Virus record (IMG/VR): IMGVR_UViG_3300036852_000041
Span: 1 to 20,555 of that record
Length of the DNA stretch: 20,555 nt
Direction: 5' to 3' (one strand)
Origin: a virus
Position 1 is the first letter of the stretch. The number at the start of each line of letters is the position of its first letter. The notes below the pieces were generated by a model. That model was not told the origin of the DNA. It saw nothing but the letters and a program-made list of their open reading frames with translations, and searched no databases. The position numbers and the translations under genes are program-made. Positions 9,657 through 18,730 of the stretch are shown one piece after another.

Positions 9657-11344
9657 TATGGAAGTCTCACAGGACGGCCTTGAGCGTCACGCCCCCAACG
9701 GACTGAACCCGCAGGAGCCGCAGGCGCACCTTGTGCCTCAGTTGGCTTTAATGCACCACGCCCTTGCTGCGCGTAGGAAAGTTCACTGTTGCGTAGCTGT
9801 CGTAGAACCTCATACAAACCAGACAGCTTCTTTTCATACTCAACGCTGCTTACTTCTCTGCCAGTAGGTACGAACGCTTCTACTACACGCTGCTCGCCTT
9901 CAGTCAATTGCTTACCGCCGAAGGCAAACTTAGTCTTTTCCATAATACCGTTCAGTCGCTTGAACTCAGCAAAACGGTCGATTGATTCTTTCGTGAAGCC
10001 AGGCGGAACAATACCGGTATTACCGTAGGTAGCCATTGCAGCTTCGTACGCAAACTTCTTGGCTCCGACGAACGACGCAAATTCCTTGGAGAATCCGGCC
10101 AAGTCCTTAACAGCGCTGATGCTCTGGTCCATAGCCGCAATACGGTTACGAGTCTCAACATCGAGCGGCTGCTGTTCGCGTCTCGCGGCAACCTTGGTAC
10201 CTTCGCCCTCAACGTAGGCATCGTACTTCGTCTTAGCGTTCGCGCGCTGCTCAGGCGTAAGCGCCTGGTTGTTCATGTCAGCAATCCACTGGTTAGGCGT
10301 CTCGCGGACGGTTTCTCTCGCCTTTAGCAGCGCCCGACGGTCTTTCCCTTCCTCTAGCAGCATCTGCTTAGCAAGGTCGTGGCGGTCCTTGCGTAGCTGT
10401 GCAATCGTCTTAGTCGTATTATCAAGTGTGACAGCAAGCTTGTCGGGGTCACGGAAGGCAATCGCAATCTCTTCCTTATCCATACCGTGCTCGGCAGCGA
10501 TAATACCTAGCTTGACCTTCAGCGTGTCCTGGTCATAGCCGTAGGTCTTCCATGCGTCCCGCCACTCGTCCATTAGGGATTCGTGGTTGGCCTTCATCTG
10601 GTCAATCTTGTGGCTGTAGTCCTTCCACTCATTCTCAGCGCGCTTCGTGTCGCCTTCGGCCCAACCGGCGAGTGCGCCGGAATAGGAAGCAAGTGCGCCT
10701 TGAGCGTAGTTGCTCATTACACCAGCGCCCATAGTGCCCAACAGGCCAAGCATGGCCAGCGTGCGATTAAGCGTTTCAAACACAGGCTCGCCTGGCTTGG
10801 CAGTCCCGAAGGGACGTGCGGCCATGCTAGGCGGCGCAGGAAGCTCTAGCGGCGCTGGGCGCTCCATTGTTGGGCGCTCAGGCATTTGTAGTCCGCTTAC
10901 GTCCTTCTTGTAGCTAGAGATAAGACCTTCAGCCGTTGTCCGTGCACCGGCCTCGGCCTCCGTGGCTGCGGCCTGTTGGCTCGCCTGCTGCTCGTAGAGA
11001 TACGCTAGCTCTGGGTCACTCTGCTTAATCCAATCAATGAACTCTGCGCTGGTTCGTGGGCGGTCAGGTTCCGCAACTAGTGCTGGGGCCTCATACGGTG
11101 ACGGGAAAGCAGTAGGTACTGGTGTGGCAACAGGAGTAGGAGCAGCTTGCTGTGCCTGAGCATAAGCAGCCTGAGCGGCTTGCATGTCCTGGCGTGAGCG
11201 GTCAACGTCCGATTCGGCCAGCGCGCGTTCAGCCGTCTCAGTTTCCTCTGGTGACGGCGTACCTTTAGGCCAAGCCAGACCGGTAGCGGAGACACCCGGG
11301 ACACGAGAGCGTAGGATATCGCTAAGACCTGTGTTGTATGCCAT
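9656..11344 (-). CDS. Internal virion/ejection-type protein
   Basis: A 562-residue protein. Residues 30-90 are an Ala/Gln-rich coiled region and Pro-rich linker. At about 190-230 lies a hydrophobic Gly-rich segment (LAMLGLLGTMGAGVMSNYAQ). Residues 235-400 are long charged helices (KRAENEWKDYSHKIDQMKAN and on), and the tail ends VRWGRDAQGRPVRLP. Such mostly helical, low-complexity proteins next to tail genes are typical of podoviral inner-core or ejection proteins. The start and stop overlap the neighbours by TAATG. No enzyme motif seen. Confidence 0.65.
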   Translation of the reverse strand: MAYNTGLSDILRSRVPGVSATGLAWPKGTPSPEETETAERALAESDVDRSRQDMQAAQAAYAQAQQAAPTPVATPVPTAFPSPYEAPALVAEPDRPRTSAEFIDWIKQSDPELAYLYEQQASQQAAATEAEAGARTTAEGLISSYKKDVSGLQMPERPTMERPAPLELPAPPSMAARPFGTAKPGEPVFETLNRTLAMLGLLGTMGAGVMSNYAQGALASYSGALAGWAEGDTKRAENEWKDYSHKIDQMKANHESLMDEWRDAWKTYGYDQDTLKVKLGIIAAEHGMDKEEIAIAFRDPDKLAVTLDNTTKTIAQLRKDRHDLAKQMLLEEGKDRRALLKARETVRETPNQWIADMNNQALTPEQRANAKTKYDAYVEGEGTKVAARREQQPLDVETRNRIAAMDQSISAVKDLAGFSKEFASFVGAKKFAYEAAMATYGNTGIVPPGFTKESIDRFAEFKRLNGIMEKTKFAFGGKQLTEGEQRVVEAFVPTGREVSSVEYEKKLSGLYEVLRQLRNSELSYAQQGRGALKPTEAQGAPAAPAGSVRWGRDAQGRPVRLP

Positions 11345-12156
11345 TAGCTTGCCAAAATTCTAAAGATGTTCTGTGATGCATTAGCCGCAGCACTCTGCGC
11401 CTGATTACTCTGGCCAGTCGCAGCAGCAGCAAGATTGCCAAGCGAACCAGTGCCCGCTTGTACGCCCTGATTACCGCTCGCGTATAGATTAGCTGCGAGC
11501 TGAGCAGCGAATGCCATAGCCTGCTGGTTTGCGTAGGCTTCCGCCTGAGGCATCATGGTGGTTACGTCTATGCCAGCACGAGCGTACTGGTCTCGTAGCT
11601 TTGCAAGTAGCGCTTGACGGTATTGGTCAACCTGTGCTTGTAGGCCAGCAGGCAGCGGACCGCCTAGCAGCGCGCTAGAACCCGCAGTAGCTAACGCGGA
11701 CCCTTGCTCAGCCATAGGCGTTGCAAATCTGCGAACATCACCACGTAGCTCGCTCGCGGTCTTGTTCTCTTGTGCACCACGCCGCATGTTCTGAATGCTG
11801 CTAACAGCACCAAGCCCGGTTGCGCCGAGTCTTAGCAGCGGGTCTGCTGCCTTAAGTACGCCGCCAGTCTTGCTAATACCGCCCATAATCGTGTCAAACC
11901 AATTACCGGTACCGGCAGGAGCAGCGCCCTCTGCGGGTACGGCTGGGGCCTGCTTGTCGCCGAACAATGAATCCCACCAACTACCACCACCAGGAGCTGA
12001 TGTAGCAGTTGGCGGTGCCCACACCGGCGCATCAATCTGTCCTACCAGTTCACTAAGCCCGCCTGGGTCAGCAGGATAATTTACCTCTGGTGCAGCGTTA
12101 CCGCCGCCACCGAACAATCCGCTAGCCCAATCAGACAATCCGCTAAACCAACTCAT
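11344..12156 (-). CDS. Ala/Gly-rich virion protein, DNA-ejection type
   Basis: A 270-residue protein. It opens with a short aromatic amphipathic piece (MSWFSGLSDWASGLFGGGG), partly repeated at about residue 59 (SWWDSLFGDK) and 85 (NWFDTIMGG). A hydrophobic Gly/Leu stretch follows at 100-125, and the second half is helical and Ala/Gln-rich, including YRQALLAKLRDQYARAGIDV. This resembles small ejection proteins encoded after podoviral tail genes. Its stop overlaps the next ATG. Confidence 0.62.
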   Translation of the reverse strand: MSWFSGLSDWASGLFGGGGNAAPEVNYPADPGGLSELVGQIDAPVWAPPTATSAPGGGSWWDSLFGDKQAPAVPAEGAAPAGTGNWFDTIMGGISKTGGVLKAADPLLRLGATGLGAVSSIQNMRRGAQENKTASELRGDVRRFATPMAEQGSALATAGSSALLGGPLPAGLQAQVDQYRQALLAKLRDQYARAGIDVTTMMPQAEAYANQQAMAFAAQLAANLYASGNQGVQAGTGSLGNLAAAATGQSNQAQSAAANASQNIFRILAS

Positions 12157-12172
12157 GTATGGGTACCTTTTC

Positions 12173-12511
12173 CTAGATTGCTAAAGTAAGCCGAAGTCTT
12201 TGATGCTCTAAAGCGTGAACGAATGTCCACTGAACAAACGCATCTTCTTTTTGTAAGTCGAATGAAGTCAAGTCGCCTGGTCGAGGAATATCGATGGCGT
12301 CTGCCAAGCCATCGTGCACGCGCTGGTGCGCATCTGAACCCTCTACTTTCAAGTCACCGAAGATTTGCCACGACCCGCCCCCGCTCCCGGTTTTCTCTGC
12401 TAGCACTTGATGCCAACGCTCGTGCGCTCCGAGAAAATCCAACCAAGCGTCTTCGTCCTTGAAAGGCAGAACCTGCCAGAGTAGGGGACTTACAAGACCG
12501 GTCTTTGCCAC
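12173..12511 (-). CDS. Hypothetical His/Trp-rich protein
   Basis: A 112-residue protein from GTG at 12511, eleven bases after the previous stop, with a weak ribosome site. It is acidic and helical, with His clusters: AHERWHQVL (29-37), DAHQRVHDGL (60-69) and HALEHQRLRL near the end. The clusters could bind metal, but no family is known to me. It lies within the virion-protein block and may be a structural accessory. Confidence 0.65.
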   Translation of the reverse strand: MAKTGLVSPLLWQVLPFKDEDAWLDFLGAHERWHQVLAEKTGSGGGSWQIFGDLKVEGSDAHQRVHDGLADAIDIPRPGDLTSFDLQKEDAFVQWTFVHALEHQRLRLTLAI

Positions 12512-12522
12512 GGGGTGTACCG

Positions 12523-14403
12523 TTAGGCCATTCCGGCGATACGTCTGCGAATCGCTTCTGTCATATCTTCGCTGCCACCTAGGCTTGGCGAACCCTGCGG
12601 AGCCTGTGGTACAGACTCAACACCGCCTGGCGTACCAAGCAGCGCAGTACGCAGCGCTTGAGTTAGTGAGTCCATACGCGTGTCAGCAGGTGCTGCGCCT
12701 GGTGCAGCAGCGGGCGCTTGTGCTTGTGCCGGTGTTGCGCCCGATAGTCGCAGCCAAGCTGCGCTTTTTGGTGTAGTAATTGGTGCATTAGGGTCAGGAT
12801 ATGCACCGGGCACCGAATAGTCGTAGCCGGGACCGCCCGGGCGTCCGGTGTAGCCCTCTGGTACTGGCCCCGCGTTGGGAACCATTACCATCCCACCGAT
12901 GAGTGGCATGGTAGTCCCATAGAGTTGCTGGAACATAGCTGCGTGCTCACCAAACTGTCCAGGGTCATACATCATCTGCGGGGTTGCATAGTCCGGGTTC
13001 TGGAATCGCGCAAAGTTCCGCATCTCCGAGTTGTCTGTACTTGCATAGGTATCTGGTAGGAGTGGAAGCAGCGCATCAATTATCTGCTGGGCGTTACGTA
13101 CGTGCGGACCAAAGTCCGTCTCAGAAGTGTTAACCCCGTGGGTTTTAGGACCGACCCCAGGCAGATTCGGAATCTGGTACTGACCCGCGCCCTCGCCATA
13201 ACCACCAACACGGTGTCCTACCTCGACCTTGAACGCGTTAAGCGCGTCCGCTAATTCCTGTTTGGATTGGACATACGGGAGACCTTTCATCAGCGCGCCG
13301 AGACTTGAGCCCTCTAGCTGTGCAGTCTTGCCTACCCGTTCCGGGAACGTCATCCAGGACTCAGACGGATGGAACATCGGGTCGATTAACTCCGACATGA
13401 TATTGCTGGCAATAAAGTCCGGAGCCGCGAGAGTGTCCAGCGTAATCTGTTCCGGAGGATTGCCAGCTTGGATACCGTTAGCAATTGCGAGCCCCATCTG
13501 AATAACGGCTGCGACGACGGCGGCCGGAGCAGCAGCAGCAGCAGCGGCAGTCGCCGCTTGCATCGCCACTGCACTACCGGACGCTGCGGCTTGGGCAATT
13601 GGGCCAACAAGACTCGTAAGCTGGCCGATACCACCGACAGCTTTCGCCAACATCGCAACGCCCTTGTCATCAGTCAATCCACCAAGTAGACCCAAGGCAC
13701 CGCCCGCAAGACTAATTCCACCACCGAGTCCCATTCCACCGCCAACACCCCCAAGACCTTCGCCTGCTCCACCTAGCAAGTCCGTGTTGATGCCGAGCTC
13801 ACCAAGCGCAGCGATTCCTTCTGGTGATGAGAAATATTCCGACGCAGTCCCTAGAGTTCCCGGCAACTGCGTACCAAACTCACTGCTTGTTGGGCTAGAC
13901 AACTGCTGTTGTGGGAGCCCGGTAATTTCGCCTGAGAGTGGTCCAGGCGCGGAAATGTCCATAGAAGGCAATGGACCGCCGCTCTCATAGTAGCTTCGTA
14001 GCTGGTCGCTCATTGACTGGTCAGACCGCTGTAGTTGCCCTTCACCACCAACGTTGCCACGCGTACCAAGGTCTGGTTCACCAAGCAACTTCTTGAGTAC
14101 GTCAGCACCAATTCCTAGACCTTTGGCAATGTACGCGAGCATGTTGTCGTCAACACCGCCCATACCACCAGCAGCGCCACCACCACCAGCAGCGCCAGCG
14201 ACAGGCGAGCCTGTAGGGCTCGTGCCCGCACCAGCACTCCCGCTTACGCCAGGCAGACTAGGAAGCGACGGCGGACCACCAGCTTCGGGAACGCTCGTGG
14301 TACCAGGCAGAGTGCCCTCTACGGGGTTGCCAAGAAAGTTCAGACCCTTATAAAATTCTCTGCTGTTTTCGTCTGCGTTGAAGTCTGCTACATTGACCGG
14401 CAT
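12523..14403 (-). CDS. Large Gly/Ala-rich virion protein
   Basis: A 626-residue protein with TAGGAGTC about eight bases before the ATG. The N-terminal third is Gly/Pro/Ser-rich. Residues 215-310 are a Gly and Ala-rich hydrophobic stretch with GGVGGGMGLGGG-type repeats and a polyalanine run coded by a GCN microsatellite near 13529-13550. A better-ordered part (330-510) contains FHPSESWMTFPERVGKTAQL and Tyr/Pro-rich segments, followed by an Ala/Pro/Gln linker and a basic end. The composition fits a virion protein that may enter the cell envelope during DNA ejection. No catalytic motif visible. Confidence 0.6.
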   Translation of the reverse strand: MPVNVADFNADENSREFYKGLNFLGNPVEGTLPGTTSVPEAGGPPSLPSLPGVSGSAGAGTSPTGSPVAGAAGGGGAAGGMGGVDDNMLAYIAKGLGIGADVLKKLLGEPDLGTRGNVGGEGQLQRSDQSMSDQLRSYYESGGPLPSMDISAPGPLSGEITGLPQQQLSSPTSSEFGTQLPGTLGTASEYFSSPEGIAALGELGINTDLLGGAGEGLGGVGGGMGLGGGISLAGGALGLLGGLTDDKGVAMLAKAVGGIGQLTSLVGPIAQAAASGSAVAMQAATAAAAAAAPAAVVAAVIQMGLAIANGIQAGNPPEQITLDTLAAPDFIASNIMSELIDPMFHPSESWMTFPERVGKTAQLEGSSLGALMKGLPYVQSKQELADALNAFKVEVGHRVGGYGEGAGQYQIPNLPGVGPKTHGVNTSETDFGPHVRNAQQIIDALLPLLPDTYASTDNSEMRNFARFQNPDYATPQMMYDPGQFGEHAAMFQQLYGTTMPLIGGMVMVPNAGPVPEGYTGRPGGPGYDYSVPGAYPDPNAPITTPKSAAWLRLSGATPAQAQAPAAAPGAAPADTRMDSLTQALRTALLGTPGGVESVPQAPQGSPSLGGSEDMTEAIRRRIAGMA

Positions 14404-14417
14404 TTAAAGACTCCTAA

Positions 14418-15155
14418 TTACGTCTTGATGATGTAGTTGAATACGAGATATGGCGACAAGCTTGAGACTGAGGCAGTATCGGCTACTGACGGGCCGCTAG
14501 TAGCTCCGCTAAGTGGGACACTGTGTGTGTGGGTCAGCGCAAAGGTAGTTCCACCAGCGGTTGCGGCTTGATTGAAGCTTTGACTCTCAATACCGGTAGT
14601 CATCGTCCCTTGCTGCGTATGCGTGTGGCTGGACATGCCGTGAGCGTGTGTCGCAGCCCCGCCCGTTTCGCCTAGGGCATCGAATGAGGCGTTTGCAGCG
14701 TCGAAACCAGCAGGGACTCTACCCTTCGTGTTGGGTAGATTAAATGTTGTAGACCCATCACCGGCTCCGTATGCGGTTCCGATTACTGCGAACAGAGCAG
14801 CAAAAGTCGTGCGCGAGATAGCGGTTCCATTACAGAACTTCCATCCGACAGGTTCAGTTGAACCAGCGTATTGCGTTACCGCTCCTGTAGGAGCGATGGT
14901 TGCTTCCGTAACACCGGGCGCGATTTGGCTCCATGAAACACCGGAATCCAAATACAACGTGCCCCCATTAATGTCGGTTGCGAAGTAGTACCGGCCTGAT
15001 ACGCTAGCAGCCGGGCGCGCTGCAAACGTGCCCTGTGTGATTTCACGAGCGTTGACATAATCTTTAGCCGCTATGAAATCGTCGTCAATCTCCGAAGCAG
15101 GTACGTTACCTGATTGCGCGGAGAATACGTTGGGGATAGAAAGTGAGCCAGCCAT
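14418..15155 (-). CDS. Tail fibre protein with tail-collar domain
   Basis: A 245-residue protein. Residues 1-80 (SIPNVFSAQSGNVPASEIDD, then YVNAREITQGTFAARPAAS) match the start of the next upstream gene and probably anchor the fibre to the virion. Residues about 88-150 are a phage tail-collar domain: PTGAVTQYAGSTEPVGWKFC, NGTAISRTTFAALFAVIG, FNLPNTKGRVPAGFD. The rest contains a His-rich segment (HAHGMSSHTHT) and a beta tip ending in YLVFNYIIKT, as in receptor-binding proteins with metal-bound His. Probably a short fibre contacting the host surface. Confidence 0.85.
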   Translation of the reverse strand: MAGSLSIPNVFSAQSGNVPASEIDDDFIAAKDYVNAREITQGTFAARPAASVSGRYYFATDINGGTLYLDSGVSWSQIAPGVTEATIAPTGAVTQYAGSTEPVGWKFCNGTAISRTTFAALFAVIGTAYGAGDGSTTFNLPNTKGRVPAGFDAANASFDALGETGGAATHAHGMSSHTHTQQGTMTTGIESQSFNQAATAGGTTFALTHTHSVPLSGATSGPSVADTASVSSLSPYLVFNYIIKT

Positions 15156-15158
15156 GCG

Positions 15159-16166
15159 TTATCTAACTTCCACAGCATAAGCAAGGATTTCACTGGTAGT
15201 GGCAGTAGGAGTGCTGCCTGTGTTGTCGCTCTTATGCTGAAGCTTGTAGATAACTGCTGTAGCTACCGCAGGCGCAGAAAGATATGTCCACGCTGCACCA
15301 CCTGCGGCACCTTGACCACCTGCACCACTTACTGCACTAAATGAACGAATGCTGTTAGTAACAGCAGAACCGTTGTCTACAAGTCGAGCACTAATTCCGT
15401 TGTTTTGTCCTGCTGTATTTGTGATAGAGCACGCAGCACTGAAGTTTACTTTGAACTTGCTGGCCGTGCCGTGTGGTAGAACCGTAATAGAGGAACTGGT
15501 CACATCAGTGTAGGAACCAGACGTAGTACCGCTACCAGCGGATGAAAGAGACCAAAGCTTTGGCGCACCGAACCATGGATTAGTTAAATCAGCGGTAAAC
15601 TGGGTGCTGCCGTCAGTCTTAACGACACCGACATATGTGCGTGTCGCATCGCCAGACTTAATCTCTACACCGAAATCCGTGTCTACAGCGTGTGTAGTTG
15701 TGCTTAGTTCAAGTACAGTAGAACCAGAACTATTGGTTGCGTAGACGTAGTAGATTGTTGATGCAGAAAGCCCGGTCGTGTCCACAGAGACGGCGGCGGT
15801 AATCGCGCGCTGTCCCCAAACACTGCTGACCTTCAGCGGAATTACGCCTACGCCGAGCGCGATATGCGTCGCATCAGTGCGGGTAATAACCGATGAGCCT
15901 ACCGGAACGAATGGAGGGTTGATTCCGGTTGTAATCGCAGTCCACGCGGAGCCGTTGTCTTCAAACAACTGTCCGCCGAGTGAGTCAGTAGCAAAATACC
16001 AGCGTCCGGCTGTACCGGCTGCTGGACGGGCGGCGAGCGTCCCGAGTGTGATTTCTCGGGCGTTGACGTAGGACGCAGTCGTGGAAAAGTCAGAATCAAT
16101 CTGACTCGCAGCGACGTTTCCGCTCTGCGTACCAAACGTATTGGGGATTATTAGATTGCCCGGCAT
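15159..16166 (-). CDS. Tail fibre-like protein with shared N-terminal anchor
   Basis: A 335-residue protein. Residues 1-82 (IPNTFGTQSGNVAASQIDSD, YVNAREITLGTLAARPAAG, RWYFATDSLGGQLF) are homologous to those of the following gene. The remainder is Ser/Thr/Gly-rich beta-sheet sequence without enzymatic motifs, ending AYAVEVR. The shared module suggests both attach to the same tail site, with different tips. It lies between the large tail protein and the collar fibre. Confidence 0.75.
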   Translation of the reverse strand: MPGNLIIPNTFGTQSGNVAASQIDSDFSTTASYVNAREITLGTLAARPAAGTAGRWYFATDSLGGQLFEDNGSAWTAITTGINPPFVPVGSSVITRTDATHIALGVGVIPLKVSSVWGQRAITAAVSVDTTGLSASTIYYVYATNSSGSTVLELSTTTHAVDTDFGVEIKSGDATRTYVGVVKTDGSTQFTADLTNPWFGAPKLWSLSSAGSGTTSGSYTDVTSSSITVLPHGTASKFKVNFSAACSITNTAGQNNGISARLVDNGSAVTNSIRSFSAVSGAGGQGAAGGAAWTYLSAPAVATAVIYKLQHKSDNTGSTPTATTSEILAYAVEVR

Positions 16167-16197
16167 TATATTGTCTCTCTAGTGTTAGCCGTGACTA

Positions 16198-17961
16198 CTA
16201 AACCAGGCTATTCCACTTCCCTCCTGGTCGAACTTCCATAGCGACGGCACCAAGCGTCCATACAGGCTCGTTTCCGCTAATCGTGTAGCCAAGATAGTTT
16301 CCAAACATCTGAATGTCTTTTGAGTTGCGGATAAGCTGTACACCAGTCACGACCCAAGTAATAGGACCGGAACCAACGAAGGTGATTAGCGCACCGCTGT
16401 TGTTCACGAACTGGATGGTATTTAGGTTACCGCTCAGAACGACGGTGTGGCCTTTGGCAGGGATTTCGTTTTCTACGGTAATCGACGGGCTGACGATGTT
16501 ATCGCTCGTTACCTCAAACCCCAGCTTGTTCCACACCTTCATCTGGGTTGAGTCGCCAAAGTCGAACAACTTAGAGCTAATGATGTAATCTACCGGATTC
16601 GTTTCATTCGCAAACAGACGGACGATGCCTGTGCCGGTCGTAGCCCAAATCTCAGGCGTGCCGTCTACGATTACGCTGGTGATGTACGTAAGTGCCCCCG
16701 CAGAAGCGAAGAACCACTTACCCGCAGCGAAGCAGAGCAGAATCTTGCGTGGCCCGGCTGTGCCCATTGAACTAAAGCCCGTGCCGGGGTCATTGAATGT
16801 GGTCAGGACACACCAGATGAATACCTTGTGAACCGTTCCGACTGTGGCACTTTCATCCGTGCCTAGCGTCAGAGCGGAGTACAGGTTGTCTAGTTTGTCC
16901 GATAGCTTTTGCGGTGTTGCACCAACCAGGGCGTACACACCATAAGGTGTCTGGAAGAGAATGGTTCTAAAGAAGCTGCTTACAGAGCTAGGGAAGGTGC
17001 TACCAACGTTGGAAACGATGTTGGTAAGCGAGAATGTAGTAACCAGGGGCGAGCCTGACGTACTTACGTTCGTGATAGCGTCAACTGCACCTTCACCAAC
17101 AATCCACAACTGCTCTAGAGCACTGATAATGTTGTAGATGCTGCCAGAGAATACGCTGTCAGAAATCGTGACAGAGCCCGCGCCGTTGGTTAGCGTGAAG
17201 TCACCATAGCTCGCGGGCGAACTGAATGAGATAGTACGGCTAGGTTTTGGACCTACAATCCATACACGGCCCTCGAATACTGCTATAGCAGAGCCTGTGG
17301 TTGGTGCTCCGGTCACTACGGTAAGGGTCACCCCAACCACCGTTGTCGTAGCGGCTTGACTCAGCGTGATTGTTGTGGCATTGACAATCGCAGCAATTGT
17401 GGTGCCACCAGGAATACCCGAACCGCTAATAGCCTGTCCGGTCTGCATCCATGCTGTCGTCGGTATGTTGTCTACAGTGGTATTGGTGTGCGTGTTGCCT
17501 GTGGTAACAACCGGAGTAGATAGCTTGATAAGCGTCGTGCCGTCCCAAGACCAATATCCATTCGTGTCTATAATCAGAATCGGGCTGTCTTTCCAGATGG
17601 TCAGACGGGTTGCTACGGTGCCTGTTACGGTGGCAGCAGCAGCAACAACGGTTACCGCACTGGTAACACGGTTAACTTGGGTGATAGAGCCATCAGTACG
17701 AACACAGAGAAGCATCGGCACGCCAGAAAGCGTGAAGCCCCAGATACTGAAAATGTTCGTCAGATTCGCGTGCGTAATCGGCGTGCCAGGACCGGGCACA
17801 AGACGGATGTTTCCCTTACCAACGGGCATGGCGTTTTCAAGCCACGCAAACTCGTCGTCTTCAATACCCGTGCGAACGTCGGTCTGATTTACGCCCTTGA
17901 ATGCGCGTAGCTGGACAGTTTTATTAGCGTTCTGGGTAATCTCTTCCTGCTTGAGCGGCAT
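16198..17961 (-). CDS. Large podoviral-type tail protein
   Basis: A 587-residue protein. The N-terminus RAFKGVNQTDVRTGIEDDEF, followed by AWLENAMPVGKGNIRLVPG, is a signature of a tail or head-tail stabilisation protein common in podoviruses. The rest is beta-rich with repeated short W/F and Gly motifs (AVFEGRVWIVG, LEQLWIVGEGAVDAI, TPYGVYALVG), as in propeller-like tail proteins. Residues about 155-216 form a Thr-rich insert (GSGIPGGTTIAAI, TTITLSQAATTT) that looks like a mobile beta module. It starts four bases or less after the adaptor gene and is probably coupled to it. Confidence 0.75.
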   Translation of the reverse strand: MPLKQEEITQNANKTVQLRAFKGVNQTDVRTGIEDDEFAWLENAMPVGKGNIRLVPGPGTPITHANLTNIFSIWGFTLSGVPMLLCVRTDGSITQVNRVTSAVTVVAAAATVTGTVATRLTIWKDSPILIIDTNGYWSWDGTTLIKLSTPVVTTGNTHTNTTVDNIPTTAWMQTGQAISGSGIPGGTTIAAIVNATTITLSQAATTTVVGVTLTVVTGAPTTGSAIAVFEGRVWIVGPKPSRTISFSSPASYGDFTLTNGAGSVTISDSVFSGSIYNIISALEQLWIVGEGAVDAITNVSTSGSPLVTTFSLTNIVSNVGSTFPSSVSSFFRTILFQTPYGVYALVGATPQKLSDKLDNLYSALTLGTDESATVGTVHKVFIWCVLTTFNDPGTGFSSMGTAGPRKILLCFAAGKWFFASAGALTYITSVIVDGTPEIWATTGTGIVRLFANETNPVDYIISSKLFDFGDSTQMKVWNKLGFEVTSDNIVSPSITVENEIPAKGHTVVLSGNLNTIQFVNNSGALITFVGSGPITWVVTGVQLIRNSKDIQMFGNYLGYTISGNEPVWTLGAVAMEVRPGGKWNSLV

Positions 17962-17964
17962 TAC

Positions 17965-18630
17965 TTATCTCACACCTGAAGCCATACCCATACCTGCGTA
18001 CGGCTGACTGATGCCCATGCCGCGAGCGCCACCCATGACCCAACTTAAACGCTGTTGATATAGCTTTAGGTACTGGTCAGCTTCGTCGTATTGCTGTAGC
18101 TCTAGACGAGCAAAGTGCGCCGCAAGGAACGGAACAGGGTCAGTCCACGGATACGGAAGCGGGTCAGCGTCAGTAGTCAGAACCAGCGGAGTGCTTACAC
18201 GCAGCGTGTCCCACTCGGTTCCGTAGGCTATCTGTGGCGCAGGCGCAATAACGATAGTCCCAGCACCCTTCTTCGCAAATCCAACAGGGATGTTCTTGTA
18301 TCCCTGATAGGGCTGAAGAATAGAGCCAAGTTCCGTGTAGCTAACTTGACCAAGCTGTAGTCTGGAATTTCCGTTGAGCAGAACGATACCCAACACGTCA
18401 ATCGTGTTGGCTGAGAACGCTGGCGGTCCAACAGTGTTGCTGTAGTTGTACGTACCTTGTCCGACGATGAGCGTGATTGATTGAGTACTGCGATTCTCGC
18501 CTGTGTCCCAGTCGCGCTGTTGCATCGCGCGGTTGATAAATGCAGTCAGGTCTGTGTCGCTAAAATACACACTGTTAGCGTCATGGAGCAGACGGCGCGT
18601 ATCTAGGAGATATGAGGCAAGAGTTGACAT
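17965..18630 (-). CDS. Head-tail adaptor / tail accessory protein
   Basis: A 221-residue protein. The start TLASYLLDTRRLLHDANSVY, then FSDTDLTAFINRAMQQRDWD, is the helical opening of phage adaptor proteins (gp4/gp6-like). The middle contains a YNYSNT-type beta section and PYPWTDPVPFLAAHFARLEL, followed by a helix (EADQYLKLYQQRLSWVMGGA) and a Gly/Met-rich tail. It follows the capsid gene and its terminator and precedes the large tail protein, the usual place of the portal-tail adaptor. Confidence 0.75.
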   Translation of the reverse strand: MSTLASYLLDTRRLLHDANSVYFSDTDLTAFINRAMQQRDWDTGENRSTQSITLIVGQGTYNYSNTVGPPAFSANTIDVLGIVLLNGNSRLQLGQVSYTELGSILQPYQGYKNIPVGFAKKGAGTIVIAPAPQIAYGTEWDTLRVSTPLVLTTDADPLPYPWTDPVPFLAAHFARLELQQYDEADQYLKLYQQRLSWVMGGARGMGISQPYAGMGMASGVR

Positions 18631-18643
18631 GAATGTCCTTTAG

Positions 18644-18684
18644 AGAAAAAAGAAGGGGCCGGGCCGTTTTACCAGCCCAGCCCC
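18644..18684 (-). terminator. Intrinsic terminator after the capsid gene
   Basis: On the minus strand GGGGCTGGGC (18675-18684) pairs with GCCCGGCCCC (18655-18664), ten pairs with one T-G, loop of ten, followed by TTCTTTTTTC. It lies 47 bases past the capsid stop and would limit capsid transcripts from running into the tail genes. Confidence 0.9.
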
Positions 18685-18730
18685 CTAGGGATGCGGATGC
18701 GGGAACTACTACTGAACTAACGGACTATGA

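Noticed and set aside
9403-9867. 154-codon plus-strand frame
   Set aside because: Antisense to two well-supported minus-strand genes, with no ribosome site; a shadow frame.
13529-13550. GCN microsatellite
   Set aside because: It encodes the polyalanine run of the Gly/Ala-rich virion protein in frame, so is explained by coding.
17366-17887. 173-codon plus-strand frame
   Set aside because: Antisense to the large tail protein; its composition mirrors the Val/Thr-rich sense strand.
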